From positions 3,097,353 to 3,161,352 of the forward strand of contig CM074808.1 in NCBI GenBank assembly GCA_037447605.1: a stretch of 64,000 nt of DNA, given 5' to 3'. The translations under genes and the position numbers were made by a program. This stretch comes from Zygnema circumcarinatum. Taxonomy: Eukaryota > Streptophyta > Zygnematophyceae > Zygnematales > Zygnemataceae. Numbering within the stretch: the stretch's first letter is position 1; each line of letters starts with the position of its first letter. The notes under the pieces were generated by a model, which was given only the letters and a program-made list of their open reading frames with translations, made no database searches and had not been told where the DNA came from. Below are positions 10,008 through 21,742 of this stretch, piece by piece.

Positions 10008-11494
10008 ATGAGCAGTGGGCCTGGCTGGAGGTATATTTTGACTGCGGGAGTTGTTGGAACCGCGGCTCTCTTTGTGTTCTCGTCCACTCCGCGCGTGAAG
10101 GAGAAGCGGGCGGCCATGGCTTCCAGTACGCCTGCAGCTGCAGCCCGCCCAGAGGATGTGCCCGGGGAAAAGAAGCAGCTGTCTACGTCAGCGCTTGAAG
10201 TGGGAGCGGGAACTATGCAGAGGATGGAGCCTATCAGGCAGATTGGACAGCACCTCTGCGGGTATGTTGTCGTTTGTTGGTTGGTCGCATTTTTTGGGGA
10301 AGCTTTTCTGACATTTGATCAGGAACATGAAGGTTAGTGGTCAGGTAGATTGAATGAAGCTGTGGAGGTTTCAGTTTGAAATGTAAGGGCTCGATACTCG
10401 AGTGTCAGTCCTTTCACCGAATATTGTTTCAAGATTAGCATGAATTTGTTGAAGCTGTCATTCCATGCTGGATTGCAGAGATGTGGACGAATTTGCTCCT
10501 ATTCGATCATTTGACAGTTTTGGAAGCAATAGTTCTGCGATGATTCTGCTTGTTTCAAGTGTCCCCTCGTCTATCATTGGGGATGTTTGATTGGAAAGAC
10601 TGCTTTTGATTGCTTTTAAAAGACTTGATCGGTAAACTTCCTACGGATCGTTCCCTTGGAAGTATTATCAAGCTCCAAAACATTGCAGCAGCCCGACTGG
10701 TTTATCTTGTTCCTCTTATGACTTTTTCCCACCCGGTGCAGAATGCACTTCTACAATCATGACATGACGCGTCAAGTGGAGGCCCATCACTTCTGCTCTC
10801 ATCTCAACGAAGACGTTCGCCAGTGCGTCATCTACGACAGCGAAAAAGCAAACGCGCGCCTTATTGGTGTCGAGTTCATTGTTTCAGAGAAGCTTTTCAA
10901 AACTTTCCCTCCCGAAGAGAGGCAGCTTTGGCACTCGCACGAGTACGAGGTGAAGAGCGGTCTCCTGTTTTGCCCGCACCTTCCTGCAGCGGCGGAGCAT
11001 CCAGTCATGGAAAAGCTGGTCAATACCTTCGGCAAAACGTGGCACTTTTGGCAGTTTGACAGAGGTGACCCGCTGCCTTTTGGAGTGCCACAGTTGATGG
11101 CGGCCTTTACGGAGGACGGTCAGGCTGATCCGCTCGTTGTGAAGGGTACGTTTTTTCTCACAACATGTTAATCTTCTCGTTTCAGAATTTTTGTTTTTTT
11201 TCTTTTCTTTTCCACAGAAGCGAGAGCACTGCAAGCTTTACGACTTGCAATGGCATTTGAAGCGGCTGCTGTTCTGAACTTTTATTGATCGACGTGACAG
11301 GGATCGAAGAGGGGTTCAACATAAGCATGCGAGACAAGAAGGAAAGTCGCAAAGATATCAAGCATTCAGGTTACACCGACGAGTACGCGGACTACTGGCA
11401 GAAGAAGGACAAGGGCCTCGTCCTCGAGATGCACGAAACTGAGCTCAAGAAAGTGCCCATGGCGGCTTCACCTTCAGCAGCTCCCATTCCTTGA
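10008..11494 (+). CDS. Oil-body-associated protein (OBAP, DUF1264 family)
   Basis: Three exons: 10008-10261, 10742-11145 and 11301-11494. Phases agree (2, then 1), giving 283 residues. The diagnostic core is in exon 2: [20 protein letters not shown], then [24 protein letters not shown], and [19 protein letters not shown]. OBAPs are plant and fungal proteins found on seed oil bodies and needed for normal lipid droplets. Their biochemical activity is unknown. The conserved part starts near [11 protein letters not shown]-like sequence ([13 protein letters not shown]). The start at 10008 adds a hydrophobic segment ([18 protein letters not shown], residues 9-26) that most OBAPs lack as far as I know. 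An in-frame ATG at 10116 would remove it. The C-terminus is Lys/Glu-rich. Confidence 0.88.
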
Positions 11495-12446
11495 AGACTC
11501 GCCCAGCACACAACTGTCCGCTTCATCTGTTTTGGAAACGTAGGCCATCAGCGCCGTCGCTAGCATTCGAGCAATTACGAGCAGTGCCTCTGCTCACTCA
11601 TCGGCAGAGGACTGTTGCAGATGTACATAGTTGCGAGCTGTAAAGTCTGTTGCAGCACGCTTTGTCCGGGACATCCCTGTACAACTTGGTGTGAGAGTGA
11701 GATTTTCTGGTCGACTGCTTGACCAATAAGTTGACCAATAAGGCGTTCTTTGTTGACTCCACATGAGATTGTTGCTTGCCGGATATGTGGCCGTGATGCG
11801 ATGCATGGTAATGCCATGCCGACAGCAGTGTGGGAAGGTGAGCAGCTCGCACTGTGACGTGGCCGTCCTGCAGTGCTCGCCCCCACGGTCCAAAGGGCAA
11901 TGCATCTGGGAAGTGGTCGTCTTTTTGCAATGGAATGGCGGCTTAAAGATGGCGGATGAGAGGGTTCGGTAAATCAGTCAAAAGCACACAATGATCAATG
12001 GGCGGAGTTGTGCTTGTCTCCGCCCGCTTTCACGCTTGGATTTTACAAAAGGCTTAAAAAAGAAACAAGGCTTCAAAGACAGTGTTGGAAGCTGCAGGTC
12101 CGCTTTCCAACCCGGTTAAAAAGGTCTGGAGAGATCTGAGACATGGCAAGAAAATCACAACGATCCATACGCACTCACTTTGACAATGTAGTTCGACTTC
12201 TTACATATAAACAAGCAGGAACCGCAAAGCATCTACATTCCTGCTGACTTAGCTAATTTTTTTATGCGCTGACCATTGCGGTCGGTTTCGACTTATTATG
12301 GATACAATACGTGTACATGTTCCCTTCTCAACATACATCGCGCTTTTGCGCTAACCATCCCCTAGAAAGAATAATACCGTGATACCTTTACATGTGATTC
12401 CTTCATGAGCAGCACAACGCTGCGCCACTCCTTTCTCAGCTTCTCT
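11495..12446. other. Intergenic between convergent OBAP and MCTP genes
   Basis: These are the 3' flanks of two convergent genes. No reading frame here resembles a known protein, and no repeat stands out. Confidence 0.6.
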
Positions 12447-15400
12447 TTAATACACGGAGTCTGCCAGGGAGGGCAGACGGTTTATGAAACAGACTGCCTT
12501 GGTGGGCGTCTGCGTGCGGAGGGAGGGGTGGCGGAGAGCCCACCACCCTCCCACCAGCAGCACCGGCTGCACCGGTAGCACATAGAGCAGGATTGCAGTA
12601 AGAAGGCAGCCGAAGGTGAAGATGGAGGTGGCGCTGCACAGCACAACAAGAACAAGGCCCACATAAGACGAGTATAGAAACAAGACCATGAAACTGCCAT
12701 GCGTGAACAATGAGAGGAAGAGTCCCTTTCCCCCCTCCAGCCCCTCCACTCCCTCACTTTCTCCTCTCCCTCACTTTCTCCTCTTCCTCACTTTCTCCTC
12801 TCCCTCACTTTCTACTCTCCCTCACTTTCTACTCTCCCTCACTTTCTACTTTCTACTCTCCCTCACTTTCTACTCTCCCTCACTTTCTACTCTCCATTAC
12901 TTTCTACTATCCCTCACTTTCTACTCTCCCTCACTTTCTACTCTCCCTCACTTTCTACACTCCCTTACTTTCTACTATCCCTCACTTTCTACTCTCCCTC
13001 ACTTTCTACTCTCCCTCACTTTCTACTCTCCCTCACTTTCTACTCTCCCTCACCGTGGGTCACGCCAGCTCAGCAGGGCCTGCACTCGTTCGCCGTAGCT
13101 CGCAACAGTGCCCATGGCGGTCTGCACCTCCGCCGCTATATTTTTCAATCGCTCATATCGCCCTTTCAAAATCTGCAACAAGCAGTTGCGAGCAGAGTCA
13201 TTCAGGTGGTTCGCAGGGAAGAGTCCCTCGAGTGAACGTCGAGAGCAGAGAGAAATGCAGAGAGATGGAAGGCTAGATGATAATATAAATGGCAACTGAA
13301 GCCTTTTCCAAATGCTAAGGCACCGACTGCCTGAAAACTCTCTCTCTCTCAGCATTACCAAAACCTTAAGCCCCGGGACGACCATTCTTACACGATAGTA
13401 CTTGACAGGGTTCATGGTTGCCTCCTTGTTTCTGAAAGCAGTAGCCTGATCCATCTCCTCTTCCAGCTCATCCGGGTCCTCCATCTCCTCCCCCTGTGAC
13501 AGCTTTTGATCCATGAAGGGCGGAGCATCCGGTTTGGAACTATAGCGCTTAAGGCCAAGGAGGGAAGCATAGAGGAAGATTGTGGGGAGGACCAATCCCG
13601 GGTAATATATGAGGAAAGCATAGAGCAGGTGCACCAAGAGAGTGGTAGAGGGATGCTTCCACTCTCGCACAGCTTTCAGCCACTTGAAAAGGGAGATGGG
13701 GCCCGCAGCTACTGCCTGCATTTGAATGGCAAAGTTGGTTGCTTCAAACATTTTTACAGCTTTCAGGGGCCAATCAAATGGTAAGCAGCGAAGAGAAAGG
13801 GGAAGGGAAGGGAAGGGCGAGGGAAAAGGCGAGAAAACGGGAAGCACAAAATTCGACTTTTTTGCTTTGGAAAGCTCACCTTTATTCTGAACATGTTTGC
13901 TTTGATCCGTCGCATGCTGAACATGTTCTCATCTGTGTCCAGCATGAACCGGACCACTTCGGGCCGCAATGGCGGCTGACATTGGGCGAGATGCGCCGTC
14001 ACCATCGCCATGGCTGCTGTGCGGAGAAGCTCCTTCTCCTTCGCCTCTATGGGCTCTATGTAGTGAATGGGGGGCAGAATCGGCTGCACATAGCGTCTGA
14101 CCACATCCAACGTTCGGATGCAGGAGAAGCGAATGGCGAGTTCGAGCTCTCCCATCTTCTTCACTCCCTGTCTGGTGAGGAGGAGGAGAGGGTGGGAGTG
14201 AGTGTACACGCGGTTGCTCTCTAAGCAGTTCAGACGGATGCGTACTTTCCCGATGGGCTGATCCCTCGCTCCGCCTGCAACTTCCAAGGGGCTGTTTCTG
14301 AGATGCCTGTGGGAAACACATGACGAAAACAGAGAGGGGAGAGAGCAGGGGACGAGAGGGAGAGACGAGGCGGGAGAGTCAAGCACAAAAGTGAGGGAGC
14401 AGAATCGGTTCATATCGTATAGTCTAATCCATCCAGCGAAAATTCCGCAGAAATCGTTACCTTCTCCAACCATTTCAGAAACAGAAAACCACAGCAATCG
14501 AAAACCCACCAGAAAACAAGCACCAAACCCCCGAATAACCAAAACCCAACACTCCAAAACCCACTCCCTCCCCTCCGCACCTATTATCGCAGACAGCCAC
14601 TGTGAGCACCGTGCAGGGCTCATAAACCTCCCACTCGTACTGCTCATTCCAACGAGGGTTCAGGGCCTCCCTCACTGTCCTTGTCCGCACCCACCGCCGG
14701 CCGTACCGCGCCACGGCGTACGCGTCCGTACACCCCCCCCCGCCGCCCACCGCCGCCTTCATGGGCGCCAGGTGGCGCGCTCCGATTAGCCCCAGGACGA
14801 GGCGGCCGAGGGGTGGGCCCCACAGGGCGGGGGCGGAGGGCTGGGCGGAGGCCACGTGGCTGGGGGGCTCCTCCGCCACGTGGTAGCCGCCCTCCCAGCA
14901 CAGGCGGGCCTTGAGGCGGCCGCCCGGGGGGGGGCCGGCTCGGGCTCCGCTCTTCTGGAGGGGGAGCCACCTGTAGAGAGAGAGAGAGAGAGAGAGGTAG
15001 TGGGGGAGGGGGAGGGGGAGGGGGAGGGAGAGGGGGGGAGAAGAGAGAGAGGAGAGGGAGAGGAGAGAGAGGGAGATGGAGAGGGAGAGGAAGAGGAGAG
15101 GAGGAGAGAGGAGAGGAGAGGGAGAGGAGAGAGGGAGAGGGAGAGGAAGAGGAGAGGAGAGAGAGAGGAGACGGAGAGGAGAGGAGAGAGGGAGAAGGAG
15201 AGGGAGAGGAAGAGGAAAGGAGGAGAGAGAGAGGAGAGGGAGAGGAGAGAGAGGGAGAGGGAAAGGGAGGAGAGGAGGAGAGAGAGAAGAGAGGGAGAGG
15301 AGAGAAGAGGGAGAGGGAGAGGAAGAGGAGAGGAGAGGAGAAGAGAGAGAGGAGAGGGAGAGGAGAGAAGAGGGAGAGGGAGAGGAAGAGGAGAGGAGGA

Positions 15401-18400
15401 GAGAGAGGAGAGGGAGAGGAGAGAAGAGGGAGAGGGAGAGGAAGAGGAGAGGAGAGAGAGAGAGGAGAGGGAGAGGAGAGAGAGGGAGAGGGAGAGGAAG
15501 AGGGGAGGAGGAGAGAGAGAGGAGAGGGAGAGGAGAGAACAGGGAGAGAGAGAGGCGGGGACGGGAAAGGCGGGGGGGGAAAAGCGGGATGGAGGTTCAC
15601 GGGATGAGCAGGTGAGAGGTCGACGGGAAAGGAGTTTGGCATCGCAATGACATAACAGTGAAGTAAAGGAGCTGGAAGGACGTAACTACCAGCTGACACT
15701 CATGGGCTCTGTTGAAAGGCTGTATGTTTGCGGTATCCCTCCACTGAGTACAGCTCAGTCTACAGAATTTACTACGAGTACTAATGTCCTCTGCTAGCTG
15801 AAAACCAAGTCAAACCACAAAATCTTCCTGCCTCCCTTCCCACCTGGAGGCTATGGGCGTGTGTGGCGAGAGGCGGGTCGCTATCTGGTGGAGGGGAATC
15901 TTCACCTGTCCAATGCTCTCCTCCTGAACACACAGCGGCAACCACCCACAAACTTCACTTCCCCTCCCAGCATCCACAATCCCTCTCCTCACCCAATTAT
16001 GCTCACTAAAAATTGCAAAGGCGGAGGGAAAATTCTTCAAACTTATTCTTCTGTTGCACCCCCGCTTGCACCCTCTGCCTAAAGGAAGGTCCCTACTGAG
16101 GTGGGTGTAAGCATGTCCACTATCTCCATAGTGAGCGCTCCCTCAAAGGGCTCCGCTGCCACCAGCAGGAAACTCTCGTTCCAAAGAGGGCTGTTGCCCT
16201 TGTTGGGCGCTACTCCCGTCTGCCTCTTCTGAGTCCCCAGCCGGACTTTCACTATCTGCCACAACCCCATTCCATTTTGGCACTCAGTTTTGAGTCCAGC
16301 AGACCAGGAGGACGCCTTGCTGAAGAAACAGTGACGAGCAACTTTCAGTGCATGACCAACTCCATAATCTCACCTCCTCTCTCTCTACCAGCCCACTGCG
16401 CTAATTCTCTCTTTTCCTGACCTCCCCGCTCCTTCCCACTCTCTCCACACTTCTCACCCTCCCCTTCTCGCCATTTCCCTTCCGTCTCCGCTTCTCTCTT
16501 CTCCTCCCCCTCCCCTCCTCCCCCTCTCCTCCCCCTCTCCTCCTCCTCTCCTCCTCCTCTCCTCCCCCTCTCCTCCTCCTCTCCTCCCCCTCTCCTCCCC
16601 CTCTCCTCCCCCTCTCCTCCACTCCTCCCTTGCCGTCTCCCACTCACCAGTTCCGGCATGCGCCTTGCGGCGGGCAGCGGCAGGCCCTCCGCCTCGACCG
16701 CGACCGCCCGCAGGTACCAGAGCCGCGGCGCCGCGTACCGCTGCGACCGCAGGTGGGCGGCGCCGCCAGTGTCGGACTGCCACGCGTCCGCAAAGGACTC
16801 GTCCGACTGGTACCCGAACCACACAGCGACTTGCACGTCACCTGAACCCTAACACCCCAAAACCCGTTCAGGAATAAAGAAAAGGGAAAGCGAAAAGGAG
16901 AAGGTGAAGGCAAGGAAGGGGAGGGAGGGGCGAGTATTTTAGGGTTCAGAGGTGGCACCTTTTACAACGCAGCTGCGGCGGTCTGTGGTCCTTCTCTGCA
17001 GGCGATACCAAACAGGCGGCACCGGACACTCTCCAGGAGTCCGTACAGGCACTCCCTTGAGGGGAATGCTGACAGCCCCCAAAAAATCATCTGCACCGAA
17101 GCGGTCCTGCACACACATTAGCAGCATTAGGGGCAGAACATGGTCTGCTTGTAATAACCAAACAAAGGCTAGTTGAGTTTCTGCGAAGTACTCCAATCTC
17201 GCCCCTGCAAGATGCCTCTCCCCCCCTCTCCCTCCTCTCTCACCTCATGCCACACTGAGAGGTCCAAGACTGCTCGCCTCTCCCTCTGCTCTCCCTCCTC
17301 CAACTGCTCCGCCGCAAAAGCGAACACTTGGCGCCACTCGGGGTTGAGCTCTCTCGGGACCGTACGGCTGCATGCGCTAAGGGGGGGGAGGGAGAGCCGG
17401 ACATACTGCCAAACACAAGTAGCAAAAATCGGCCATTACTTAGGGAAGGAGGAGGAGGAGGAGGAGGAGGAGGAGGAGGTCTCTTCGTTAGGTTTCAGGA
17501 GCTGGGACAGAGGCTCCTTCCTTCCACAATGAAATTAGGGTCGCGTGAAAATGAGACTGAATGAGAGTGGAAGGGAGGGAGAGCAAGAGTGGGAGAAAGA
17601 CACACCGGATCGCTTGTTCCCATAATGATATCCTTCGCCATCAAGGAGCGAGCTTGCACAAGCTGCACGAAGACATACTGCACATTATCGACCAAGTCGT
17701 ACATGGAACCGAACTTGTGGTCCTGAAAGGCACCCTCTCCTGACGAAGAGTGGGGAGTTTCCACGGCAGAGAGACAAGGAGAATCCTCTCTGAAATTACT
17801 TTCACCGGTAAGTACATAATCGGGATCGTCTGTATGCATGACTGAAATTTTAATCCTGTAGAGAAGCAAAAAGCAAAGTTCTTGTGTCAATTGGCCACAT
17901 TTAGTGCCCAGATTCCTTCTGTTGAACTCGTGCATAAAACTAGCAGCTAATTATAGATTGGTTTTATTGCCAAGAGCACGAAAAAGGCAAAATCGCGCAC
18001 CCAAGCTGCCCTGAGACATGTGAAAATAATCCCCTTCTTTCCAAAGACCGCCACTTCAGAGTTTCCTGTCCCCTCAGAGCAAGGCCTTCTGCCTCCAATT
18101 GGCTTGAAATGGGAACTCGGACTCGTCCCAGAAAAGCTTTTTGCTTCTGCTTTGGGCCGGCAACAACTTCAGTGAAAACATTAATCTCAATAACCTCTCG
18201 CCTATCTCCCGAAGGAGCGGCGCCACTCCACGAAGGAAAAGAAAATGCAAACTGCACATTCAAGAACGGGGGAAAAAGACCACAGCAGCTCAAATTTTGT
18301 GTTCCGCTGTAGGTAGCAACGAATAGGCAATGGGCAGCTTTGATTAGTGCCACCATACTAAAATATTTGCGGCACTTCAAGTAAGGAGAGTACACTTACC

Positions 18401-19018
18401 GCCTCATTCCAAGTGGGATTCACATCTTGCGCTATGATGGACGTCCTTTTCGTTGTGCCGTTAAATTCCACCTGAAGGTGTTCACAACAAGGATAACGAA
18501 TTGAGAAAAACTGCTGAATTTCACTTCAAAATGATGAAAAGCTAACCAGTTGACAAACCATGAAGCCAGACGACAGGGTAGACGACATTTGCTTCGAACA
18601 AGCTTCTGTCAAGATGCCAACTACTGGCATTTTCAAACCCCATAATGTGTTCAATTGACGAATAATGCAATGAATTCTGATAAAAATGATGCGCATGACC
18701 TCACTCCCCACAATTACATCCTCTCCGCAAGACATTCCCACCAAAAATTCCTGCAAACGTGGATTATAATTCAGAAAAGGAGAAGCTCACTGTGCAGAAA
18801 GGGCTCGAGGACCCGTTGCCATCTTTGGACATCAAACTCTTCGCCTCACAAATTTCAACAAGGAGAAGCCGAATGGAGGTCTCCCGTGCCAACTTCTGCC
18901 AGCTGTCCGACCCGGAACTGTGCGCAGCCGCCATCTCCCCCGACGACGACCACAGCTCCACCTCGCCATGGCCCCCCGCCTCGCTGCTGCTCCTGCTGCC
19001 GCTGCTCGCGGGCCGCAT
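12447..19018 (-). CDS. Multiple C2 domain and transmembrane region protein (MCTP, QUIRKY/FTIP type)
   Basis: Fourteen exons, 5' to 3' on the minus strand: 19018-18791, 18471-18400, 18251-18001, 17855-17606, 17405-17244, 17106-16959, 16841-16648, 16255-16097, 15923-15844, 14970-14581, 14306-13880, 13715-13392, 13172-13054 and 12633-12447. Every phase agrees, giving 996 residues, the usual length of four-C2 MCTPs. An N-terminal C2 (about 47-180; LLLVEICEAKSLMSKDGNG) is followed by three more: one around YVFVQLVQARSLMAKD, one around LWYLRAVAVEAEGLPL, and one ending in WVRTRTV...NPRWNEQYEWEVY. The PRT_C region carries two hairpin membrane anchors (LLVHLLYAFLIYYPGLVLP and FGCLLTAILLYVLP) around ALLSWRDPR. 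MCTPs tether ER to plasma membrane at plasmodesmata and act in signalling and FT transport. The N-terminal C2 points to the QUIRKY subgroup. Introns hold large simple repeats. Confidence 0.93.
12748..13053. repeat. 17-bp tandem minisatellite in the last MCTP intron
   Basis: The unit CTCCCTCACTTTCTACT is repeated about 17 times with minor variants (ACTTTCTCCT at the left end, single-base changes near 12895 and 12965). It fills most of the intron between 12633 and 13054. Confidence 0.9.
14973..15565. repeat. Purine-rich GAGAGG/GGAGAG tract in an MCTP intron
   Basis: Close to 600 bases with almost no pyrimidines on the plus strand, built of GAGAGG, GGGAGA and GGAAGAGG blocks that recur as longer units. 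In the sense strand of the MCTP pre-mRNA this is a long polypyrimidine run upstream of the acceptor at 14971. Confidence 0.9.
16495..16645. repeat. CTCCTC/CTCCCC tract in an MCTP intron
   Basis: A pyrimidine-rich repeat in the intron 16256-16647, of the same kind as the neighbouring intronic tracts. A short GGA run at 17449-17480 lies in another MCTP intron. Confidence 0.85.
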
Positions 19019-19195
19019 TTAGATCATTTGCAGCTCCCCTCCCTTCACCCGCGCCGCCCTCCCCCCCGTCTCTCCTCCCGCATGGCGCCGCCCAGAATTA
19101 GGGTTTGTCCCCGACCGCCTCTCGGCACGCCTGCCCGCCATGGTCGCTCCGCCCGCCTCCTCCCAGACGGGGTATTTTTCGGAGCCACGATTTGC

Positions 19196-19214
19196 CCAAT
19201 CACAACGCGCCACG
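19196..19214 (+). promoter_or_regulatory. ERSE-I-like module upstream of MCTP
   Basis: CCAAT, nine bases, CCACG, 178 bases upstream of the MCTP start codon, in the region shared by divergent MCTP and IMP3. Confidence 0.6.
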
Positions 19215-19248
19215 TACGTAAAGTTGCTGACGTGGTATGCTGCCATTA

Positions 19249-19405
19249 GGGGGTGTCAGACTTAAAAAATTTCAGTACGCGTGTTCGTAAGTTTGACATC
19301 AGAACGAGTACTCCAGTATAATCGCGATCCTCCTGCGGCGGAGTACTTTCGTAACCTTTTTTTTCGTAACGCTTTTCGTAAGATTTTGTTAAGTCTGACA
19401 CCCCC
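19249..19405. mobile_element. Stowaway-like MITE
   Basis: 157 bases bounded by GGGGGTGTCAGACTTAA and its reverse complement, flanked by TA on both sides, as expected for Tc1/mariner-derived elements. It has no coding capacity. Its interior repeats TTTCGTAA-like motifs. It sits in the MCTP-IMP3 divergent promoter. Its termini resemble those of the element at 57480-57679. Confidence 0.85.
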
Positions 19406-19477
19406 TATTGGACGATAATGTTTTCGCAAGCGCCGAGGCCGGACAGCTCCAAGCGGTTAGGGACGAGCCGTGCGGCC

Positions 19478-19655
19478 GTACCAACGGTCACTACTAGGAC
19501 CGTACGGACAATCAGTAGGCCGTACCGTACAATATATGTCGGTGGACAGCGACGGGCTCGGACATGACGTCATCGTCAAATATCGACGTCATCTTCGTTG
19601 AAACCATACGGCTAACCGTACGGCCACATGATTTGTCTTTAGTGGATCGTACGGT
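19478..19655. promoter_or_regulatory. Cluster of CGTACG/GTAC sites with a TGACGTCA palindrome
   Basis: Six GTAC cores, mostly in CCGTACGG-like contexts, occur near 19478, 19502, 19522, 19527, 19618 and 19649. TGACGTCA is at 19565-19572 and a second GACGTCAT lies just after. GTAC is the core bound by SBP/SPL-type factors (and by CRR1-type copper regulators), and TGACGTCA is a bZIP site. The assignment to factors is inference. Confidence 0.45.
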
Positions 19656-19922
19656 AGGGCTCACAAAGGGTCCAGAATTTTGAGAGGGGCGAAAACTCTA
19701 GGGTTCAGGGCCACCCGGAAGTGGGGCCGAGGGTTCAGGGCGGGTGGGCCCCCTGCAGGAACACCAGGTCTTGAAATTTCTCCTTCTTGAGAGCAAAAAA
19801 ATAGGGTTTTTTTTATTAAGGGTTTGGATTCACCCCGCTTTCTATTCATACTTCTTTCCCTTGTTTCTTCATTAATTCAATTTTTTTTTTCAATTTTAAA
19901 TGCGCTTTAGCCACGTGGCGCC

Positions 19923-21241
19923 ATGAGGAAGCTGAAATATCACGAGCACAAGCTGTTGAAGAAGGTGAACTTTCTGCAATGGAAGAGAGAGCACAACCTG
20001 CGGGAGGTGGAGACTCTGCGCCGCTACCACATCACGGACAGGGACGACTACAAAAAGTGAGTCGCCTGCATCTGATTCTAATCAAACAGATTCTTCACTT
20101 GAGTTGGCCTGGGAATGCCTGCAACTCTAAAGTCTGTGAAAGTTTCGGACAAATTCTATGACCAGAAGATGAATCTTAAAAGAAAAAACGAAGGCTGAAG
20201 CGATTTAGGGTTCAGTTGTTTATTTGATACCTTTTAATATGCATTCAATTTTAAGAAATGGTGTTTTGGAGTAATCTTTGAAGGACGCATGTAAATGCAT
20301 AGATGTCCCTCTATTTTGGTTTTGTAATATTCGAACCGTAGCGCAGGTATAACAAGCTCTGTGGAATGGTGACGAAGCTGACCAACATGCTGAAGAAGCT
20401 TTCTCCTCAAGATGCCTTTCGAACTCAGATGACGGAGCAGCTGCTTGATAAATTGTGAGTAATTTTCGCCTTTTTCAACCACCAAATTCTTTTTTGAGGA
20501 ATTGAATTCGCTTATAGTAGTTGTCCCGCCTTCGGCGCAACTGTCACCCTGAGTGAAATTCTGAACTGAAGTTGGCCAAAACGAGTTCCTTCTTCTGAAC
20601 ATGGCTCGAATTCCGTTTTTTTCAAAAAAATGCTTACCCAAAGGAACCTTGAGAGCTTGGCAGGTATAACATGGGCATAATTCCGACCAAGAAGTCGTTA
20701 GCGCTATGCGATAAACTTAGTACTTCTTCCATGTGCAGGTGAGTCGAGCTATCTGGAATGGTCTTCTAGATTCCTCTTGTAAGCACTATGATACAGTAGG
20801 GCTTTTTCGGCAGAATTTTATGTTTACATAGTAAGGGTTACTCGTCTTGCAGACGGCGACTGTCAGTATTGCTTGTCCGCAACAAGTTTGCTGAGACCAT
20901 GAAGGAGGCGGTTACTTTTGTGGAGCAGGGGCGTATCCCATCCTCCTATTACACCGGTTTTGATGCTCTTGTTTGTCCTTTACGATGATTATTTCATAAC
21001 CGTTGTCTGAAACCCCCTATTTAGAATCGAATGATTGTTTAGAAAATCTTTATTTGCAAGTTTATGGTATCCTTGACAGAGGCCCTCAGATATACGAGTC
21101 GGACCCGAGACTGTGACGGATCCTGCGTTTCTGGTGACGAGGAACATGGAGGATTTTGTGACATGGGTAGACACCTCCAAGATCAGGCGGAAGGTCCTCA
21201 AGTACAACGACCGCCTTGACGACTACGACCTTCTGACTTAA
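19923..21241 (+). CDS. IMP3: U3 snoRNP protein IMP3
   Basis: Five exons: 19923-20056, 20347-20454, 20664-20738, 20853-20932 and 21090-21241. All phases agree, giving 182 residues, which is the IMP3 length. It opens with [20 protein letters not shown] and continues with a Cys-Arg-Arg-Arg-rich S4-type RNA-binding segment. It ends with [20 protein letters not shown] and DYDLLT. IMP3 is a nucleolar component of the U3 processosome that joins U3 snoRNA to the 35S/47S pre-rRNA for 18S maturation. It is related to ribosomal protein uS4. The start codon is preceded directly by a GCCACGTGGC palindrome (19910-19919). The donor of intron 4 is GTATCC, supported because it restores QGHIRVGP. Confidence 0.93.
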
Positions 21242-21742
21242 GGGAGGGAAAATGTGCTGCACTCCTGTGAGGCCAATTCTCTCACACCTAAGATAAGGCG
21301 GGTTCGTTTTGGGGGAGAATGTGTCCTACGGATTAGATGACGGAGATATGTGACTTGCAACATGGGTGTTAGGAGCTAGACGAGATGATAAAGCCGCGGA
21401 TTCAAGTGTACAGTAGGAAACTATTATGCTTCCAACTTCCAACCAATATTAAAAAGTGACCTCGTTCTTGCCTCTCTGCCTTAGTTTTCCGTGTTCACTT
21501 CTTCCTCAGTGACGTTAACAGATTCACGCCGGCTAAGTCTTTGAAATGCGTGAAGCTACAAACCGAGTTTTGAAAACCAACAACAGACACAAGAAGGATG
21601 CAAAAGATGTGCGAATCCTGAACTCAACTTTATTACAGGCCTAATTGTTGAGATCACATACACAGTCTTTATGTCAGAGCATAAAGACATAAGCACTAGA
21701 CTTTACCCTACACTACAACACAGAGCGCGCTTCCAATTTTTG

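Noticed and set aside
12688-13276. Ser/Leu/Phe/His-rich plus-strand frames
   Set aside because: Translations of the 17-bp minisatellite in the last MCTP intron on the opposite strand.
14856-15699. Arg-Glu-Gly-rich (+) and Ser-Pro-Leu-rich (-) frames of 180-350 residues
   Set aside because: Products of the purine tract. The true MCTP exons flanking it splice the tract out in phase.
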